From Sideroxydans sp. (GTDB lineage Bacteria; Pseudomonadota; Gammaproteobacteria; Burkholderiales; Gallionellaceae): a DNA stretch of 64,000 nucleotides. Where the stretch lies: NCBI GenBank assembly GCA_028707175.1, contig JAQTUV010000003.1:394012-458011 (forward strand), in the 5' to 3' direction. Shown here piece by piece: positions 55,156 to 64,000 of this stretch. The notes under the pieces were generated by a model. That model was not told the DNA's origin. It ran no database searches and was given only the letters and a program-made list of their open reading frames with translations. A program made the position numbers and the translations under genes. Every line of letters starts with the position of its first letter. Position 1 is the stretch's first letter.

Positions 55156-56149
55156 AGATCAGCACCTCAAAATGATTTGAAATTGTAAGCATTACAAACA
55201 AGTGCCCCAACATTCCGGATAACGCATAACTACCGGCCATCAAGCCAGATCTCTCCGAGCGTGTAGTAAGGAATATCTGTAATGCCACTGCAAAAATGGC
55301 GAACCGGTAAGTAATCAAAGGAAACACCACATAGCTAACTATTAGCAGTGATGTTGAATAAACCAGCCCTTTCTTTTCTTCCCCTGTTATATGAGCTTTC
55401 TCGAAAAAATAGCGCAGGCCATAGATCCAATATAGCGGAAGTACCATAAATAACATAAAGGAAGGCTTTAATTCGTCCGCATAGATCAAGCTGAAGGTCG
55501 TGCGCAAATCATCCAATGCTCGAAAAAATTCAGCGATTGGTGCATAGAACACAAGCAAAAGCGCGATGCCAAGCAGCAACAGAATAGCGCCCCCGACCAG
55601 CATCGTTTTTTTCGTCAAGCGCGCCCCGCTTATCCACAGCAATAAGGGAAAGAAAGCTAAAACAGAGGTATGTGCTGCGACAGCAATCAATCCCAACAAT
55701 ATTGCCAAGGCCCGATGACTATGCAACAGCGCTAGCGCTCCAAAGAAAAAAAACATTGCCAAACTTTGTCGCATCGCATTGGTCATCAACTCCAAACCAA
55801 TCACGCTGAACATCAAACTTGAGGACCACAGAAATGTTCCATTCCGCCAATTTGAAAACAACAAAAACATGAGCGGGACGAATGCCGCAACCTCAAATAA
55901 AAACACTCCGTCATTCCCCAGAAAACAAGCTGGAGACGTCACTACATAGAATAAATTATATGAAACATCCTTATTAACTAGCCCCTTTTCAACTGTCCCC
56001 GTACAGTAGCGGTGCAGATCTAGCACATATCGCACAGTATCATTGGGACTGTTTTCCTGTGGTATTGGACGGAAAGCCAAAACCAAACAAAAAAGCATAG
56101 CAATCAGTGCAAATAATGACCACTCTAATATATGACGACTACCACTCAT
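55148..56149 (-). CDS. EpsG/Wzy-like polysaccharide polymerase
   Basis: A roughly 333-residue protein with about ten hydrophobic helices. I start at 56149 because the ATG overlaps the TGA of the upstream gene as ATGA, and residues further upstream are in another gene's frame. Early LAFRPIPQENSPNDTVRYVLDLHRY resembles the EpsG family, with a periplasmic loop and later LMTNAMRQSLAMFFFFGALAL. EpsG/Wzy proteins join lipid-linked repeat units. The role is inferred from topology and gene company. Confidence 0.75.
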   Translation of the reverse strand: MSGSRHILEWSLFALIAMLFCLVLAFRPIPQENSPNDTVRYVLDLHRYCTGTVEKGLVNKDVSYNLFYVVTSPACFLGNDGVFLFEVAAFVPLMFLLFSNWRNGTFLWSSSLMFSVIGLELMTNAMRQSLAMFFFFGALALLHSHRALAILLGLIAVAAHTSVLAFFPLLLWISGARLTKKTMLVGGAILLLLGIALLLVFYAPIAEFFRALDDLRTTFSLIYADELKPSFMLFMVLPLYWIYGLRYFFEKAHITGEEKKGLVYSTSLLIVSYVVFPLITYRFAIFAVALQIFLTTRSERSGLMAGSYALSGMLGHLFVMLTISNHFEVLIYG

Positions 56150-57297
56150 TTCCAACTTGAAAGCGCCTCGTCCAACGCACGTCCTACGCTCCAAGATTCC
56201 TTGAACTTTGGCTCGATGGTGTTACCTTCAGCCCATTCATTCCAAGACTTGATGAAAAGCAAAGGGCTAGCATTTTTGCTTTCAAGAGCTATGGCAGCCA
56301 GAACTGCATCCGTGAAACTTACCTTGTCAAATCCTTTCAGAACTAGGCCGCGCCTACCGGACCTTGGTGTGTTATCCCATCCCGTGACCACGGTGGCATG
56401 AACGACTCCATCAACAGCTTCATAGGCTGCCTTTAGAGTATCGATAGTTGACTTATAGCGACGAATTTCCGGTCCGAGGCCTATTTTTTTTGCGATTTTC
56501 CAGGCTCCGAGGTATGCAGTCTGTGCTGTGCGAGATCTGAAATGCCTACCCACATTATTGGCGACAACCGCGTCCAAGCCAAAGTCACTTGGCTTATTTA
56601 TTTGCTCGGTACGCCCCGGCCCCCAGCTGCCGATGATATATAAGTCACCACCACCAAGCTTTCTAACTTCCTCGCGCAACTCATCCAAATAATTTATTGC
56701 ATTAGGAATCAAGCGCGGCTTGTAGATCAAGAATGGCGAAGTATTGCCGAGCTTGAGATACCTGTCCGAATTGATATAGGAAGTGATCAGTTTGGCATGC
56801 TCGCGCAATTCTTCACGGCTATAGGTTTGCTGAAAGATCACCTGATTGGAAAGGCCATGCCATATACCGGTCCAGGATTCGTTCGCCCAGCCCAGCATGA
56901 CTTTAACTCCACTATCTGGTAGCGCGATCATCCGATCCAGTGGGCGATACAGCACACGCTTACCCGCAAACCAGTAATGCCAATAACAGAAAGCATCAAC
57001 ACCGATTTCCTTTGCGTAGTCGAACTGCTCAAGAATAGTCTCGTCGCACCGCAGATCATAAAAACCGAGTTGCCCTGGAAGAACGGGCTGGACATGCCCA
57101 GGATAGAGCGGGCGCGCTTTGGCAACGTTGTGCCACTCGGTAAACCCATCGCCCCAAAATTTGTTGTTTTCATCTAGAGGATGGAACTGCCCCAGATAAT
57201 AGGCAATGCATGTGGGTTTCATCTCGACACTTGCCTTTTCCCCAACTTTCAATTGACTAATATTTTCAAAGCTCATTTTGCCACTGCCCACTTTCAC
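56146..57297 (-). CDS. WbsX-family GH99-like protein
   Basis: A 383-residue protein. IAYYLGQFHPLDENNKFWGDGFTEWHNVAKA is the family opening, followed by VDAFCYWHYWFAGKRVL and SWNEWAEGNTIEPKF near the end. WbsX proteins occur in polysaccharide and O-antigen clusters and are related to glycoside hydrolase family 99; whether they cut or transfer sugars is unsettled. The start overlaps the acetyltransferase gene by 32 bp and the end overlaps the polymerase gene by 4 bp. Confidence 0.9.
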   Translation of the reverse strand: MKVGSGKMSFENISQLKVGEKASVEMKPTCIAYYLGQFHPLDENNKFWGDGFTEWHNVAKARPLYPGHVQPVLPGQLGFYDLRCDETILEQFDYAKEIGVDAFCYWHYWFAGKRVLYRPLDRMIALPDSGVKVMLGWANESWTGIWHGLSNQVIFQQTYSREELREHAKLITSYINSDRYLKLGNTSPFLIYKPRLIPNAINYLDELREEVRKLGGGDLYIIGSWGPGRTEQINKPSDFGLDAVVANNVGRHFRSRTAQTAYLGAWKIAKKIGLGPEIRRYKSTIDTLKAAYEAVDGVVHATVVTGWDNTPRSGRRGLVLKGFDKVSFTDAVLAAIALESKNASPLLFIKSWNEWAEGNTIEPKFKESWSVGRALDEALSSWK

Positions 57298-57916
57298 TAT
57301 TAAATCTCTTTATTACTTTTGCAGGTATGCCGGCTACCATTACAGCATCAGGAATATCACGAGTAACCACCGAGTTGGCGCCAATCACCACGCCATTGCC
57401 AATTTGAATCGGCCCAACAATAACCACGTTGTCGCCAATCCAAACATTGGATCCAATCACAACAGGGCCTAGCGAAACCAGTTTCCGCTGTATAGGCGGC
57501 TCGCTTGGATGACTCTGCTCTTTACCCTTATATGAGCCATGATTGTGATCGCTGACATACACACAGGAACCAAACAGACAGTTATCCCCTATCTGGATTT
57601 GATTGATGGCGGAAATATGCAACCTCTCAGAAGCACAAAAACCCTGCCCAATCTTGATGACTGGGCTAAATTTATGTCCATTATTCCCAGACAGTGCTTC
57701 AATCCATGCATAACGCCCCACAGATATATTCTTGCCAACGAATATTGATCGTGTACCCCTCACTACAGAGCCAGCCCCTAAGTACGATTCTGGCCAACCA
57801 ACGACCGAAGCAGCCAACCCACCTCTGAGACGATCATATACCCGACTAATAATGCGGAAAAATGAAGCTACCGGGCGCTCTTGTGCGGCCAATCGAAGAA
57901 TTTTAGATAACGGCAT
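57266..57916 (-). CDS. Left-handed beta-helix acyltransferase
   Basis: A 216-residue hexapeptide-repeat protein of the WbbJ/xenobiotic acetyltransferase type. After a variable N-terminus (about 60 residues) the repeats run through IGDNCLFGSCVYVSDHNHGS, with the catalytic His in DHNHG, and then NVWIGDNVVIVGPIQIGNGVVIG and VMVAGIPAKVIKRF. It probably O- or N-acetylates a sugar of the growing glycan. It overlaps the WbsX gene by 32 bp. Confidence 0.93.
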   Translation of the reverse strand: MPLSKILRLAAQERPVASFFRIISRVYDRLRGGLAASVVGWPESYLGAGSVVRGTRSIFVGKNISVGRYAWIEALSGNNGHKFSPVIKIGQGFCASERLHISAINQIQIGDNCLFGSCVYVSDHNHGSYKGKEQSHPSEPPIQRKLVSLGPVVIGSNVWIGDNVVIVGPIQIGNGVVIGANSVVTRDIPDAVMVAGIPAKVIKRFNSESGQWQNEL

Positions 57917-57986
57917 CTTTAGTATCGAACAAAGGAAAAGGAAATTTGCGATATGTCTGCTTCATTGATATGAGCATTCAGAATGG

Positions 57987-58994
57987 CTATATTAAAGCGA
58001 ACCGTAGAAGACGACGAGGAGCTTTAAGAAGCATGTTATAGACGCGTGCAAGGAAGATGGGCAGTAGAAGCAGTGGTGCGAGAAAAACGTAATACCGCCA
58101 ATTGTCTCCGAATGCTTGTTTCAAACCGTCAGTCATGTCTTTATCTTCAAACTGACTTGAACCTTTCCGAAATTCAAGAATGAAAGCTGGAAAGAAATTT
58201 ACTATCGTTCCATTTTGGATGGCTCGAACCAATTCAGGCTTATCGCTCAAAATAGTGGAAGAAATTTTTTTAAGATTGCCACCGAACACTTTGACTAAAC
58301 CATAACCGCCCGAGTTAGATCCTTGTGCAGCCACGACCCAATCCTCAATAACGGCAAAAACCTTACCGTCTCGCAACGATGGAAACACCCAACTTAATTG
58401 AACAAGATTGCTAGCGCTCGTTATATTTCGGTAATTCAAACCAACACCACTGCGCATGATTACCCCTGAAATAAACGTCAGCATCACATTCGTGCGGCGG
58501 GCAAACTCCAGTGAACTACGGAATGTTAAAACACCGTGCCCACTATTTCGCCTAGGTTTCGCAGTATATTGATCTTTAAACCAATAGTTATTGACATACA
58601 AAACATCAATCTCGTTGTTGCTGAGTACATCCAATATTTTTTGGAGACCACCGGGAAGGATTACGTCATCGTCACCCATTATCCAAACATAAGGCGTGAT
58701 GGCAGACTCGTAACATTGGGCTATATTTGCGTCTGGGCCGATATTTTTACTGTTGCGCACTGCCTCAAATGCACCCATCCACATCCCTTGATATTGGGCA
58801 ATGACTTTGGGCGTAGCGTCATCTGGCGAAGCATTATCCGACACATAAACTTTGACCAGGCAACGCTTATCTTCGCTTAAGCCAGCAATCTCCACGCAAA
58901 TTCTTTTCAAACAAAGGTCAAGATATCGCGCTCTGTTATAAGTTGGAATTGCGATTGTCAGCATAGACCGATTGGTATTTCCCTTGAATTCCAT
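57987..58994 (-). CDS. Family 2 glycosyltransferase
   Basis: A 335-residue enzyme. LTIAIPTYNRARYLDLCLKR is the start, VKVYVSDNASPDDAT carries the first acidic motif and YVWIMGDDDVILPGG the metal-binding GDDD. The C-terminal region has a helix-rich segment and a membrane-proximal PLLLLPIFLARVYNMLL. It is one of at least four sugar transferases in this cluster. The sugar is unknown. Confidence 0.92.
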   Translation of the reverse strand: MEFKGNTNRSMLTIAIPTYNRARYLDLCLKRICVEIAGLSEDKRCLVKVYVSDNASPDDATPKVIAQYQGMWMGAFEAVRNSKNIGPDANIAQCYESAITPYVWIMGDDDVILPGGLQKILDVLSNNEIDVLYVNNYWFKDQYTAKPRRNSGHGVLTFRSSLEFARRTNVMLTFISGVIMRSGVGLNYRNITSASNLVQLSWVFPSLRDGKVFAVIEDWVVAAQGSNSGGYGLVKVFGGNLKKISSTILSDKPELVRAIQNGTIVNFFPAFILEFRKGSSQFEDKDMTDGLKQAFGDNWRYYVFLAPLLLLPIFLARVYNMLLKAPRRLLRFALI

Positions 58995-59038
58995 ATTCCT
59001 TTACTCGATCGTTATGTCGCATTCTGCATAAAATATAT

Positions 59039-60085
59039 TCAGGTGAATTTATTCTTAACAACCTTGGTCAACTTCTTTATCATTTTGTGAAAAAGTCTGG
59101 ATAATATTAACGTGTTAAATTTCATCTGTTTTACAAAGCTGCCCCCCCATATATCCGAAGTTTCAGCTACAAATCTTGTATAGAAATTCAAGCCAATACT
59201 TAGTAGCTCAGGAGTCTTTATATCTCTGCTCTCCATATAATAATGGGTACATAAATCATTATTTCTAAGTATCGACCTATACCCCAGCGTAGCAGCCACC
59301 ATTCCATGAAGAAACGTATCAATCATCAATAAGTTTCTTTCTCGCGGAGAAAGTTGGAGAGTATTAATGTGCTTCGTATAACTCACCGCTAACTTCAATC
59401 TGGCCTCAGGTGAGAAAAATGCCTTTTTAGTCTTACCATCTGTTGTAGAAGATTTATGTTTTACAACCATTGCTCCTGTTTCTGGCGTAAATATTGTCTT
59501 GTGATATATCGCGCCATTTCCCATTAAGCACAGTTCCGCAAACGCAAACTCAAGTGGGAATAAATCCACAAAACTGTAATCGGAGAAGCGCTTAACAAGC
59601 TTGATGGATTTTAATAAGTCGTTGTTAAAAAAATAGCCGGTAGGATGGCGACCTTGGTATGCGATTTTTTTTATCGCCTGGCAACCCTTTGGAATAATCT
59701 CGTACTCTTCTTCTGATTTAGAATTAAATACACAATAGCCCCCTGCCAAATCAGTTTGCTGCAAAAGAAACGATTTAAAACCATCAATTTTTGTGTAATC
59801 CACATGATCTTGGTCAGTTGAATACACAAGGAACCTCCCCCGCCCCTTGTTTAATACATTAACCATATTAAACAAGGCGCCTTTGTTTTCACCATTGCTG
59901 TGAACAACCAACCTTTCATCTTTTATCGCACGCAAGATACTCAAAGTATCATCCGTCGATCCGTTGTCCAGAACAACAACTTCTATGGTCGGATCGATAC
60001 ACGATAAAATATTTGTAACCAGCCTACTTACAATCTCAGCTCGATTGTAAGTAGGTATGCAAAAACTCAAATCAATGTTATTCAT
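59039..60085 (-). CDS. Family 2 glycosyltransferase
   Basis: A 348-residue enzyme. DLSFCIPTYNRAEIVSRLVT is the GT-A start, and IEVVVLDNGSTDDTLS carries the acidic nucleotide-binding motif. The usual DxD position reads YSTDQDHVDYTK, which is a slightly atypical D-x-D. Later residues contain many basic and aromatic positions. It overlaps the ABC flippase gene by 8 bp, so the two are translated together. Confidence 0.88.
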   Translation of the reverse strand: MNNIDLSFCIPTYNRAEIVSRLVTNILSCIDPTIEVVVLDNGSTDDTLSILRAIKDERLVVHSNGENKGALFNMVNVLNKGRGRFLVYSTDQDHVDYTKIDGFKSFLLQQTDLAGGYCVFNSKSEEEYEIIPKGCQAIKKIAYQGRHPTGYFFNNDLLKSIKLVKRFSDYSFVDLFPLEFAFAELCLMGNGAIYHKTIFTPETGAMVVKHKSSTTDGKTKKAFFSPEARLKLAVSYTKHINTLQLSPRERNLLMIDTFLHGMVAATLGYRSILRNNDLCTHYYMESRDIKTPELLSIGLNFYTRFVAETSDIWGGSFVKQMKFNTLILSRLFHKMIKKLTKVVKNKFT

Positions 60086-61841
60086 CAGTCAGGTTATTTA
60101 TTTTTTGAATGCTACCGCTGGCAATCTCAATGATCTGCGTACAGTTTTTTAAGGTAGAGAGGCGGTGGGCTATTATCAAGATGGTGAGATCATCACCGAG
60201 AGCATCAATCGCCTGCATCACAGCCAGTTCTGTTTCGTTATCCAAGGCACTCGTTGATTCATCAAAGATAATCACATCAGCCTGTTTATATAGGGCGCGG
60301 GCAATGCCAATACGCTGGCGTTGTCCACCTGAAAGTTGGACCCCTCGTTCACCGACGTTAGTTTGATACTGTCTGGGCCAAGTCTCGATGATGTCAGCAA
60401 TTTGCGCCTGCCTTGCAGCCTTCCTGACACGCTCGTGATCTATCTGGTCTTTAGGCACACCGAAAGCGATATTTTCTTCGATATTGCTGTCTGCAAGAAA
60501 AATGGCTTGCGGAACGTGCGCGATATGAGTTTGCCAAGAACGTTGATCCACGACAGTAATCGACTGACCATCGATTTCGATAACACCTTCTGTTGGCTGC
60601 AGCAGCCCCATGATGATATCGAGCAGCGTGCTCTTGCCGCTTCCAGTTGTACCGATGAAGCCAACTCGGCTGCCTTTGGCAATAGTGAGATCAATGTTTT
60701 TGAGCACCCACGGCGTTTGTGTGCTGTAACGAAACGATACTCTATTCAAACTGATCTGATTCTGGAAAGGTAGTGGCTTTGCGACAGGCTGCTCAGCATA
60801 GTTTGGCAATGGTTGGTCAAGTAACACCAATGCATCTTGCAACGATGCCTGGGCACCATGAATGATAGACCAAGCTCCATATGCTTGTTGCAAAGCCGGC
60901 AACAAACGTTGCATGCCGAGCGCCATTGCAGCGAGCATTGGAATAGCCATAGCAATGCCGTCTGGCTGTTTGGAAAGCACATAAGCCAGCGAAGCTATAA
61001 GCAGCATAGCCAAGGCTTCCATACCGTAACGAGGGCTGTAGCTGATAAATTGGTTTCTACCTTGGGAACGACGCAAAATGTGATCAGCTTTGCGGTAGTT
61101 AGTGCAAAAAACTTCTTGTGAACCATCTATCAAAACATCTCGTATGCCCCCCAAGCCCTCTTGCAGCGATTTAATGACATTAGTAGATTCACGAGCAATG
61201 TGCTGACTATCGATTTTCAGCCGATTGCGAGCCAGTCGGATAATGAAAGCGTAAACAAGACCAAAACCGGCAAATGCAGCCAGTGCAACGCCGGGAATAA
61301 TTGTCAGGAGTGCTACCAGGATCGCAACCAACATTACGACAGCACTGATGAGATTCAAAGTCGGCATGAGAATATAAAAAATGACTTCGCCGACTTTTGT
61401 CGAGATACCATTGATCACTTCACTGCTGTTCCGAGCGATATGAACTACATAAGGTTGGTACAGTGTGCGGCGGTAGATTCCATTGCTAAGATCGGCCCCG
61501 ACTGCAAAGGATAGACGTAGGGAAGTCCAGAGCAACCCTACGCGCAGCGCACCTGCCATGAGTGCAGCCAAGCCAAAGGTTATTGTTAACGGGAGCAACA
61601 GTTGGTCGGCAGAAGTCAGCCCCAGTGCTTGAATGAAGGGCTGCGCGGCTGGGTGTTCAAAAATGCGGTTCGGTGCAGTCAACGCACCTAGAAAAGGCAA
61701 TACCGCACCGATGCTGAGAATTTCCGCAAATGAAGCGAGAATCATCAAAATCAGCAACAGCCAAAACTGACCTCGCCTACGCGAGCCAATGTGCTGCCAG
61801 AGGCGGCTTATAAGTTTGGTGATGGGCTGTATTGGCTGCAT
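60078..61841 (-). CDS. ABC-type lipid-linked glycan flippase (MsbA/PglK type)
   Basis: A 587-residue half transporter. About six membrane helices fill residues 20-320 (FWLLLILMILASFAEILSIG and others). The ATPase has Walker A GFIGTTGSGKSTLLD, signature VQLSGGQRQRIGIAR, Walker B VIIFDESTSALD and an H-loop IIAHRLSTL. The proteins most like it (PglK) flip lipid-linked oligosaccharides across the inner membrane, fitting a cluster without a Wzx gene in view. The start lies 14 bp after the epimerase gene ends. Confidence 0.92.
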   Translation of the reverse strand: MQPIQPITKLISRLWQHIGSRRRGQFWLLLILMILASFAEILSIGAVLPFLGALTAPNRIFEHPAAQPFIQALGLTSADQLLLPLTITFGLAALMAGALRVGLLWTSLRLSFAVGADLSNGIYRRTLYQPYVVHIARNSSEVINGISTKVGEVIFYILMPTLNLISAVVMLVAILVALLTIIPGVALAAFAGFGLVYAFIIRLARNRLKIDSQHIARESTNVIKSLQEGLGGIRDVLIDGSQEVFCTNYRKADHILRRSQGRNQFISYSPRYGMEALAMLLIASLAYVLSKQPDGIAMAIPMLAAMALGMQRLLPALQQAYGAWSIIHGAQASLQDALVLLDQPLPNYAEQPVAKPLPFQNQISLNRVSFRYSTQTPWVLKNIDLTIAKGSRVGFIGTTGSGKSTLLDIIMGLLQPTEGVIEIDGQSITVVDQRSWQTHIAHVPQAIFLADSNIEENIAFGVPKDQIDHERVRKAARQAQIADIIETWPRQYQTNVGERGVQLSGGQRQRIGIARALYKQADVIIFDESTSALDNETELAVMQAIDALGDDLTILIIAHRLSTLKNCTQIIEIASGSIQKINNLTDE

Positions 61842-61855
61842 TATATTAAGGCCAT

Positions 61856-62878
61856 TTATTTAGCTTGGCTTACCCACTCGACCATACGAGCCACACCATC
61901 CTGTGCTGAAACCATCGGCTGCCAATTTAGCAATTGTTTAGCCTTGGCAAGGTCAGCCACAAATACACGCTGATCGCTTTCTCGTACAGGTAATTGGGTG
62001 TAGTTCAATTTTGTATTTGATATATTTTCCAATAAGGCAAAGAGCTCTAATAAAGACAAACTGTTTTTAATGCCTCCGCCAATGTTGAATGCTTGCCCTT
62101 TGGCTTTATCAATATTGCCAACCGCAGCCATATACAGTCGCTTCATGTCATCTGCATGGAGCACATCTCTCACTTGTTTGCCTGTGCCGGAGATCGTGAA
62201 GGGTTCCTTGAGCAATCCTTTGCTGGACTCCACCGCTTTCTGACAAAACCAACCGATCCAGCCTTGATCATAGCTGGCGAATTGTCGACCGCCGTACATC
62301 GAGGAGTGACGGAATACTACCGTCTTGAGACCGAAGATCCTGGCGTAATCCAGCATGTACTGATCCGCAGCACCTTTGGAACATCCATAGGGAGAATGAA
62401 AGTCGAGCTGAGTTTGTTCATTGAAACCGTTGGGTTGTTCCTTACACAAATAGCGAGTCTCATTTTCGCTGTAGGTATATTGCTCTAGGTCGCCATATAC
62501 CTTGTTGCTAGAGGAATATACTACTGTGGCATCCGGTGCGTGCTGCCTCACTGCTTCCAGCAGGTTATGCGTCCCCATCACATTGACTTCAAAGTCCATA
62601 CGCGGATTAGCAATTGAGGTAGTCATCGCCACCTGACCGGCCAAGTGGAATATTGCGTCAGGTTTGAATGATTGTACAATCCGTGTAATGTCATTCTGGT
62701 TGCGGATATCTCCATGCTCGAAGGTAAATTTGCCTTGTGCTTGCAGCCAAGGCAAATTCTCACGTGAGCCGTTGCGATAAAGGTTGTCGAATACAACGAG
62801 CTCATCTCCACGCAATAATGCATCGGATGCCAGATTGCTTCCCAAAAAACCACATCCACCTGTAATTAATAATTTCAT
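61856..62878 (-). CDS. NAD-dependent sugar epimerase resembling CDP-paratose 2-epimerase
   Basis: A 340-residue extended-SDR enzyme. [17 protein letters not shown] is the Rossmann glycine motif (TGGxGFxG), [12 protein letters not shown] carries the catalytic serine, and [13 protein letters not shown] has the Tyr-x-x-x-Lys pair. [13 protein letters not shown] and the [21 protein letters not shown] signature are those I recall for CDP-tyvelose (CDP-paratose) 2-epimerase. It overlaps by 4 bp the gene for a second SDR enzyme that may make the CDP-paratose substrate. UDP-glucose epimerase is a possible alternative. Confidence 0.82.
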   Translation of the reverse strand: MKLLITGGCGFLGSNLASDALLRGDELVVFDNLYRNGSRENLPWLQAQGKFTFEHGDIRNQNDITRIVQSFKPDAIFHLAGQVAMTTSIANPRMDFEVNVMGTHNLLEAVRQHAPDATVVYSSSNKVYGDLEQYTYSENETRYLCKEQPNGFNEQTQLDFHSPYGCSKGAADQYMLDYARIFGLKTVVFRHSSMYGGRQFASYDQGWIGWFCQKAVESSKGLLKEPFTISGTGKQVRDVLHADDMKRLYMAAVGNIDKAKGQAFNIGGGIKNSLSLLELFALLENISNTKLNYTQLPVRESDQRVFVADLAKAKQLLNWQPMVSAQDGVARMVEWVSQAK

Positions 62879-63759
62879 AGCTTCTTTCTTTCTTGTTCAA
62901 TCACTTTATTCAGTCCTGCCTCAACATCGAAATAGCATCGCCACCCTAATGCCACCAGTCCCGATATATCCGCATCAGAATGCATCACTTCACCTTCGCG
63001 ATAGGGGAGGGCACCAAAATCCAGATAAGTTTTGGAACCAGTTATGCGATGTACGGTTTCCACAAACTCTTTTATCGAAACCGAGCGCCCACTACCTACG
63101 TCAAACTCTACAAATGCGCGATCTAACTTGCTCATTTCTTCCAGCAAAATCAGATAGGCTGTTACCACATCGTCAATATAAATAAAATCTCGTTTTTGCT
63201 CCCCCTTAGTGAGCTTCAACTCGGGAAAGTTATTAAGACATGTATTAATTACATGCGCAGTAAACTTTGTTGGCTCATCATCTGGCCCATAGAAATGTTC
63301 CAACCGAATATTTCCAAATCGAATATTGCCTTGTTTTGCAAAAAATTTTCCCCACTGCAAAAATTGATTTTTTGATAATGCATACAGATTGAGGTATTGA
63401 TCAAGGATCGTATCAGTGTTCAGAAATATTTTAACGCCCGCACGACTCCCTGCATCAAGTAAATGCAAGGGGAATTCAGTGTTAGCCGCAAAAATTTCAC
63501 TTACTGATTCGTTGTTTCGTCCATAACAAGTGGCCGTATGGATGATGGCATCTATTTTTCCGTAATCACGAAAAAGACAATCAAAATCGATGCCATCAAT
63601 ATCAATAATCTCAATATCGGAAACAATAGATTGGATCCGAGTCAGAGAGGATGACTTTCTTTTTAGCGCAATTACTTTATATCCTGCCGCCAATATAGCT
63701 ATGGCCAAATGACTCCCCAAAAATCCTGTGACGCCAGTAAGTAATATTTTTTTCTTCAT
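62875..63759 (-). CDS. NAD-dependent sugar dehydratase/reductase, possibly CDP-paratose or CDP-abequose synthase
   Basis: A 294-residue SDR enzyme. [20 protein letters not shown] is the coenzyme-binding TGxxGFLG motif. The active site appears as FLNTDTILD (Thr in place of the common Ser) and YALSK (Tyr-x-x-x-Lys). [17 protein letters not shown] is typical of the second half. Its short length and 4-bp overlap with the paratose-2-epimerase-like gene suggest it forms the 3,6-dideoxyhexose precursor. A generic dTDP- or GDP-sugar 4-reductase remains possible. Confidence 0.72.
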   Translation of the reverse strand: MKKKILLTGVTGFLGSHLAIAILAAGYKVIALKRKSSSLTRIQSIVSDIEIIDIDGIDFDCLFRDYGKIDAIIHTATCYGRNNESVSEIFAANTEFPLHLLDAGSRAGVKIFLNTDTILDQYLNLYALSKNQFLQWGKFFAKQGNIRFGNIRLEHFYGPDDEPTKFTAHVINTCLNNFPELKLTKGEQKRDFIYIDDVVTAYLILLEEMSKLDRAFVEFDVGSGRSVSIKEFVETVHRITGSKTYLDFGALPYREGEVMHSDADISGLVALGWRCYFDVEAGLNKVIEQERKKL

Positions 63760-63776
63760 TGGATTTTCTAACCGGA

Positions 63777-64000
63777 TTACATTGTCGACGACAGCATTTG
63801 CTTAACTTCCATTAACAAACCTTCAAGAGAAGTCAAACTGGGCCGATACCCAAAATCTGCTGCACGCATGTTTAATGAATAGTAATGTGGCTTGCTTCCC
63901 GTTGCATTAACGCTGGTTATTGCTTCCGTTATCTCATAGCGCAACCCAAAGTTCTCTTGCATGGCAACCAACAGATTCGACTTGTCGATGGGTGCACGAC
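63777..64000 (-). CDS. NAD-dependent epimerase/dehydratase, C-terminal fragment
   Basis: An open frame continues to the window edge, so the start lies beyond position 64000. The visible end reads MQENFGLRYEITEAITSVNAT, then HYYSLNMRAADFGYRPSLTSLEGLLMEVKQML. The GYRPSLTSLEG segment is the usual C-terminal cap of sugar epimerases, whose residues contact the substrate. It is upstream of the two other SDR genes, 17 bp before the first, and probably belongs to the same nucleotide-sugar pathway. Confidence 0.75.
   Translation of the reverse strand, partial: RAPIDKSNLLVAMQENFGLRYEITEAITSVNATGSKPHYYSLNMRAADFGYRPSLTSLEGLLMEVKQMLSSTM

Overview
The window looks like the chromosome of a betaproteobacterium, most likely in the Nitrosomonadales/Gallionellaceae neighbourhood. 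This is inferred from gene content and gene order, not from any database search. The indicators are an EF-P with Arg32 next to earP, the block infC-rpmI-rplT-pheS-pheT-ihfA-merR downstream of thrS, rpsF-priB-rpsR-rplI followed by dnaB, rdgC, and a prfB with a programmed frameshift in front of lysS. Base composition is moderate. No rRNA, CRISPR array, prophage or insertion sequence was seen. Five tRNA genes are present (Asn, Arg, Ser, Pro, Val).

Layout. 0-5.3 kb: the end of a GspE/PilB-type ATPase gene, a hexose-6-phosphate mutarotase, an asparagine-synthase-family amidotransferase, EF-P and its arginine rhamnosyltransferase EarP. 5.3-11.8 kb: rlmJ, a four-gene MacAB-like export operon and rdgC. 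11.9-16.3 kb: an accessory run of small genes (lipoprotein, two HAD-fold proteins, two calcineurin-like phosphoesterases, two proteins of unknown function). 16.4-25.2 kb: a co-oriented accessory block encoding a putative anti-sigma/sigma pair, a secreted caspase-like protease with Sel1 repeats, a 55-residue small protein, a Lon-type AAA+ ATPase fused to TPR repeats but lacking a protease domain, and a 1079-residue coiled-coil/AsmA-like membrane protein. 25.3-28.5 kb: tRNA-Asn, a small J-like/Hsp70-like gene group, a gene-free stretch, tRNA-Arg and tRNA-Ser. 28.6-36.3 kb: lysC, recJ, an MgtC-like membrane protein, prfB, lysS and a Crp/Fnr regulator. 36.3-41.1 kb: a hybrid histidine kinase, a periplasmic binding protein and a TonB-dependent receptor whose signal peptide is out of frame with its body. 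41.2-51.8 kb: translation and replication genes. 52-64 kb: a surface polysaccharide cluster on the minus strand (lipid-linked sugar initiation, five glycosyltransferase-type enzymes, an EpsG-like polymerase, an acetyltransferase, an ABC flippase and dideoxyhexose-type nucleotide-sugar epimerases), open at the right edge.

How the parts fit. The earP-efp pair modifies EF-P for translation of polyproline stretches. The macA-like gene, ATPase and two permeases should form one tripartite exporter. The 16.4-21.8 kb block has the make-up of a regulated stress or conflict response: a sigma/anti-sigma switch next to a caspase and a Lon-like AAA+ sensor. This is the best candidate for an undescribed system here, but the link is by genomic context only. 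The cluster from 52 kb builds and exports a repeat-unit glycan on undecaprenyl phosphate, possibly carrying a tyvelose- or paratose-like sugar.

Most unusual sequence-level observations: two palindromic repeat elements inserted in frame inside earP; two copies of a roughly 64-bp leader element upstream of different accessory genes; the signal-peptide frameshift in the TonB-dependent receptor gene; an AUA initiation codon for infC; and a 55-codon gene starting directly at the stop codon of the AAA+ gene.
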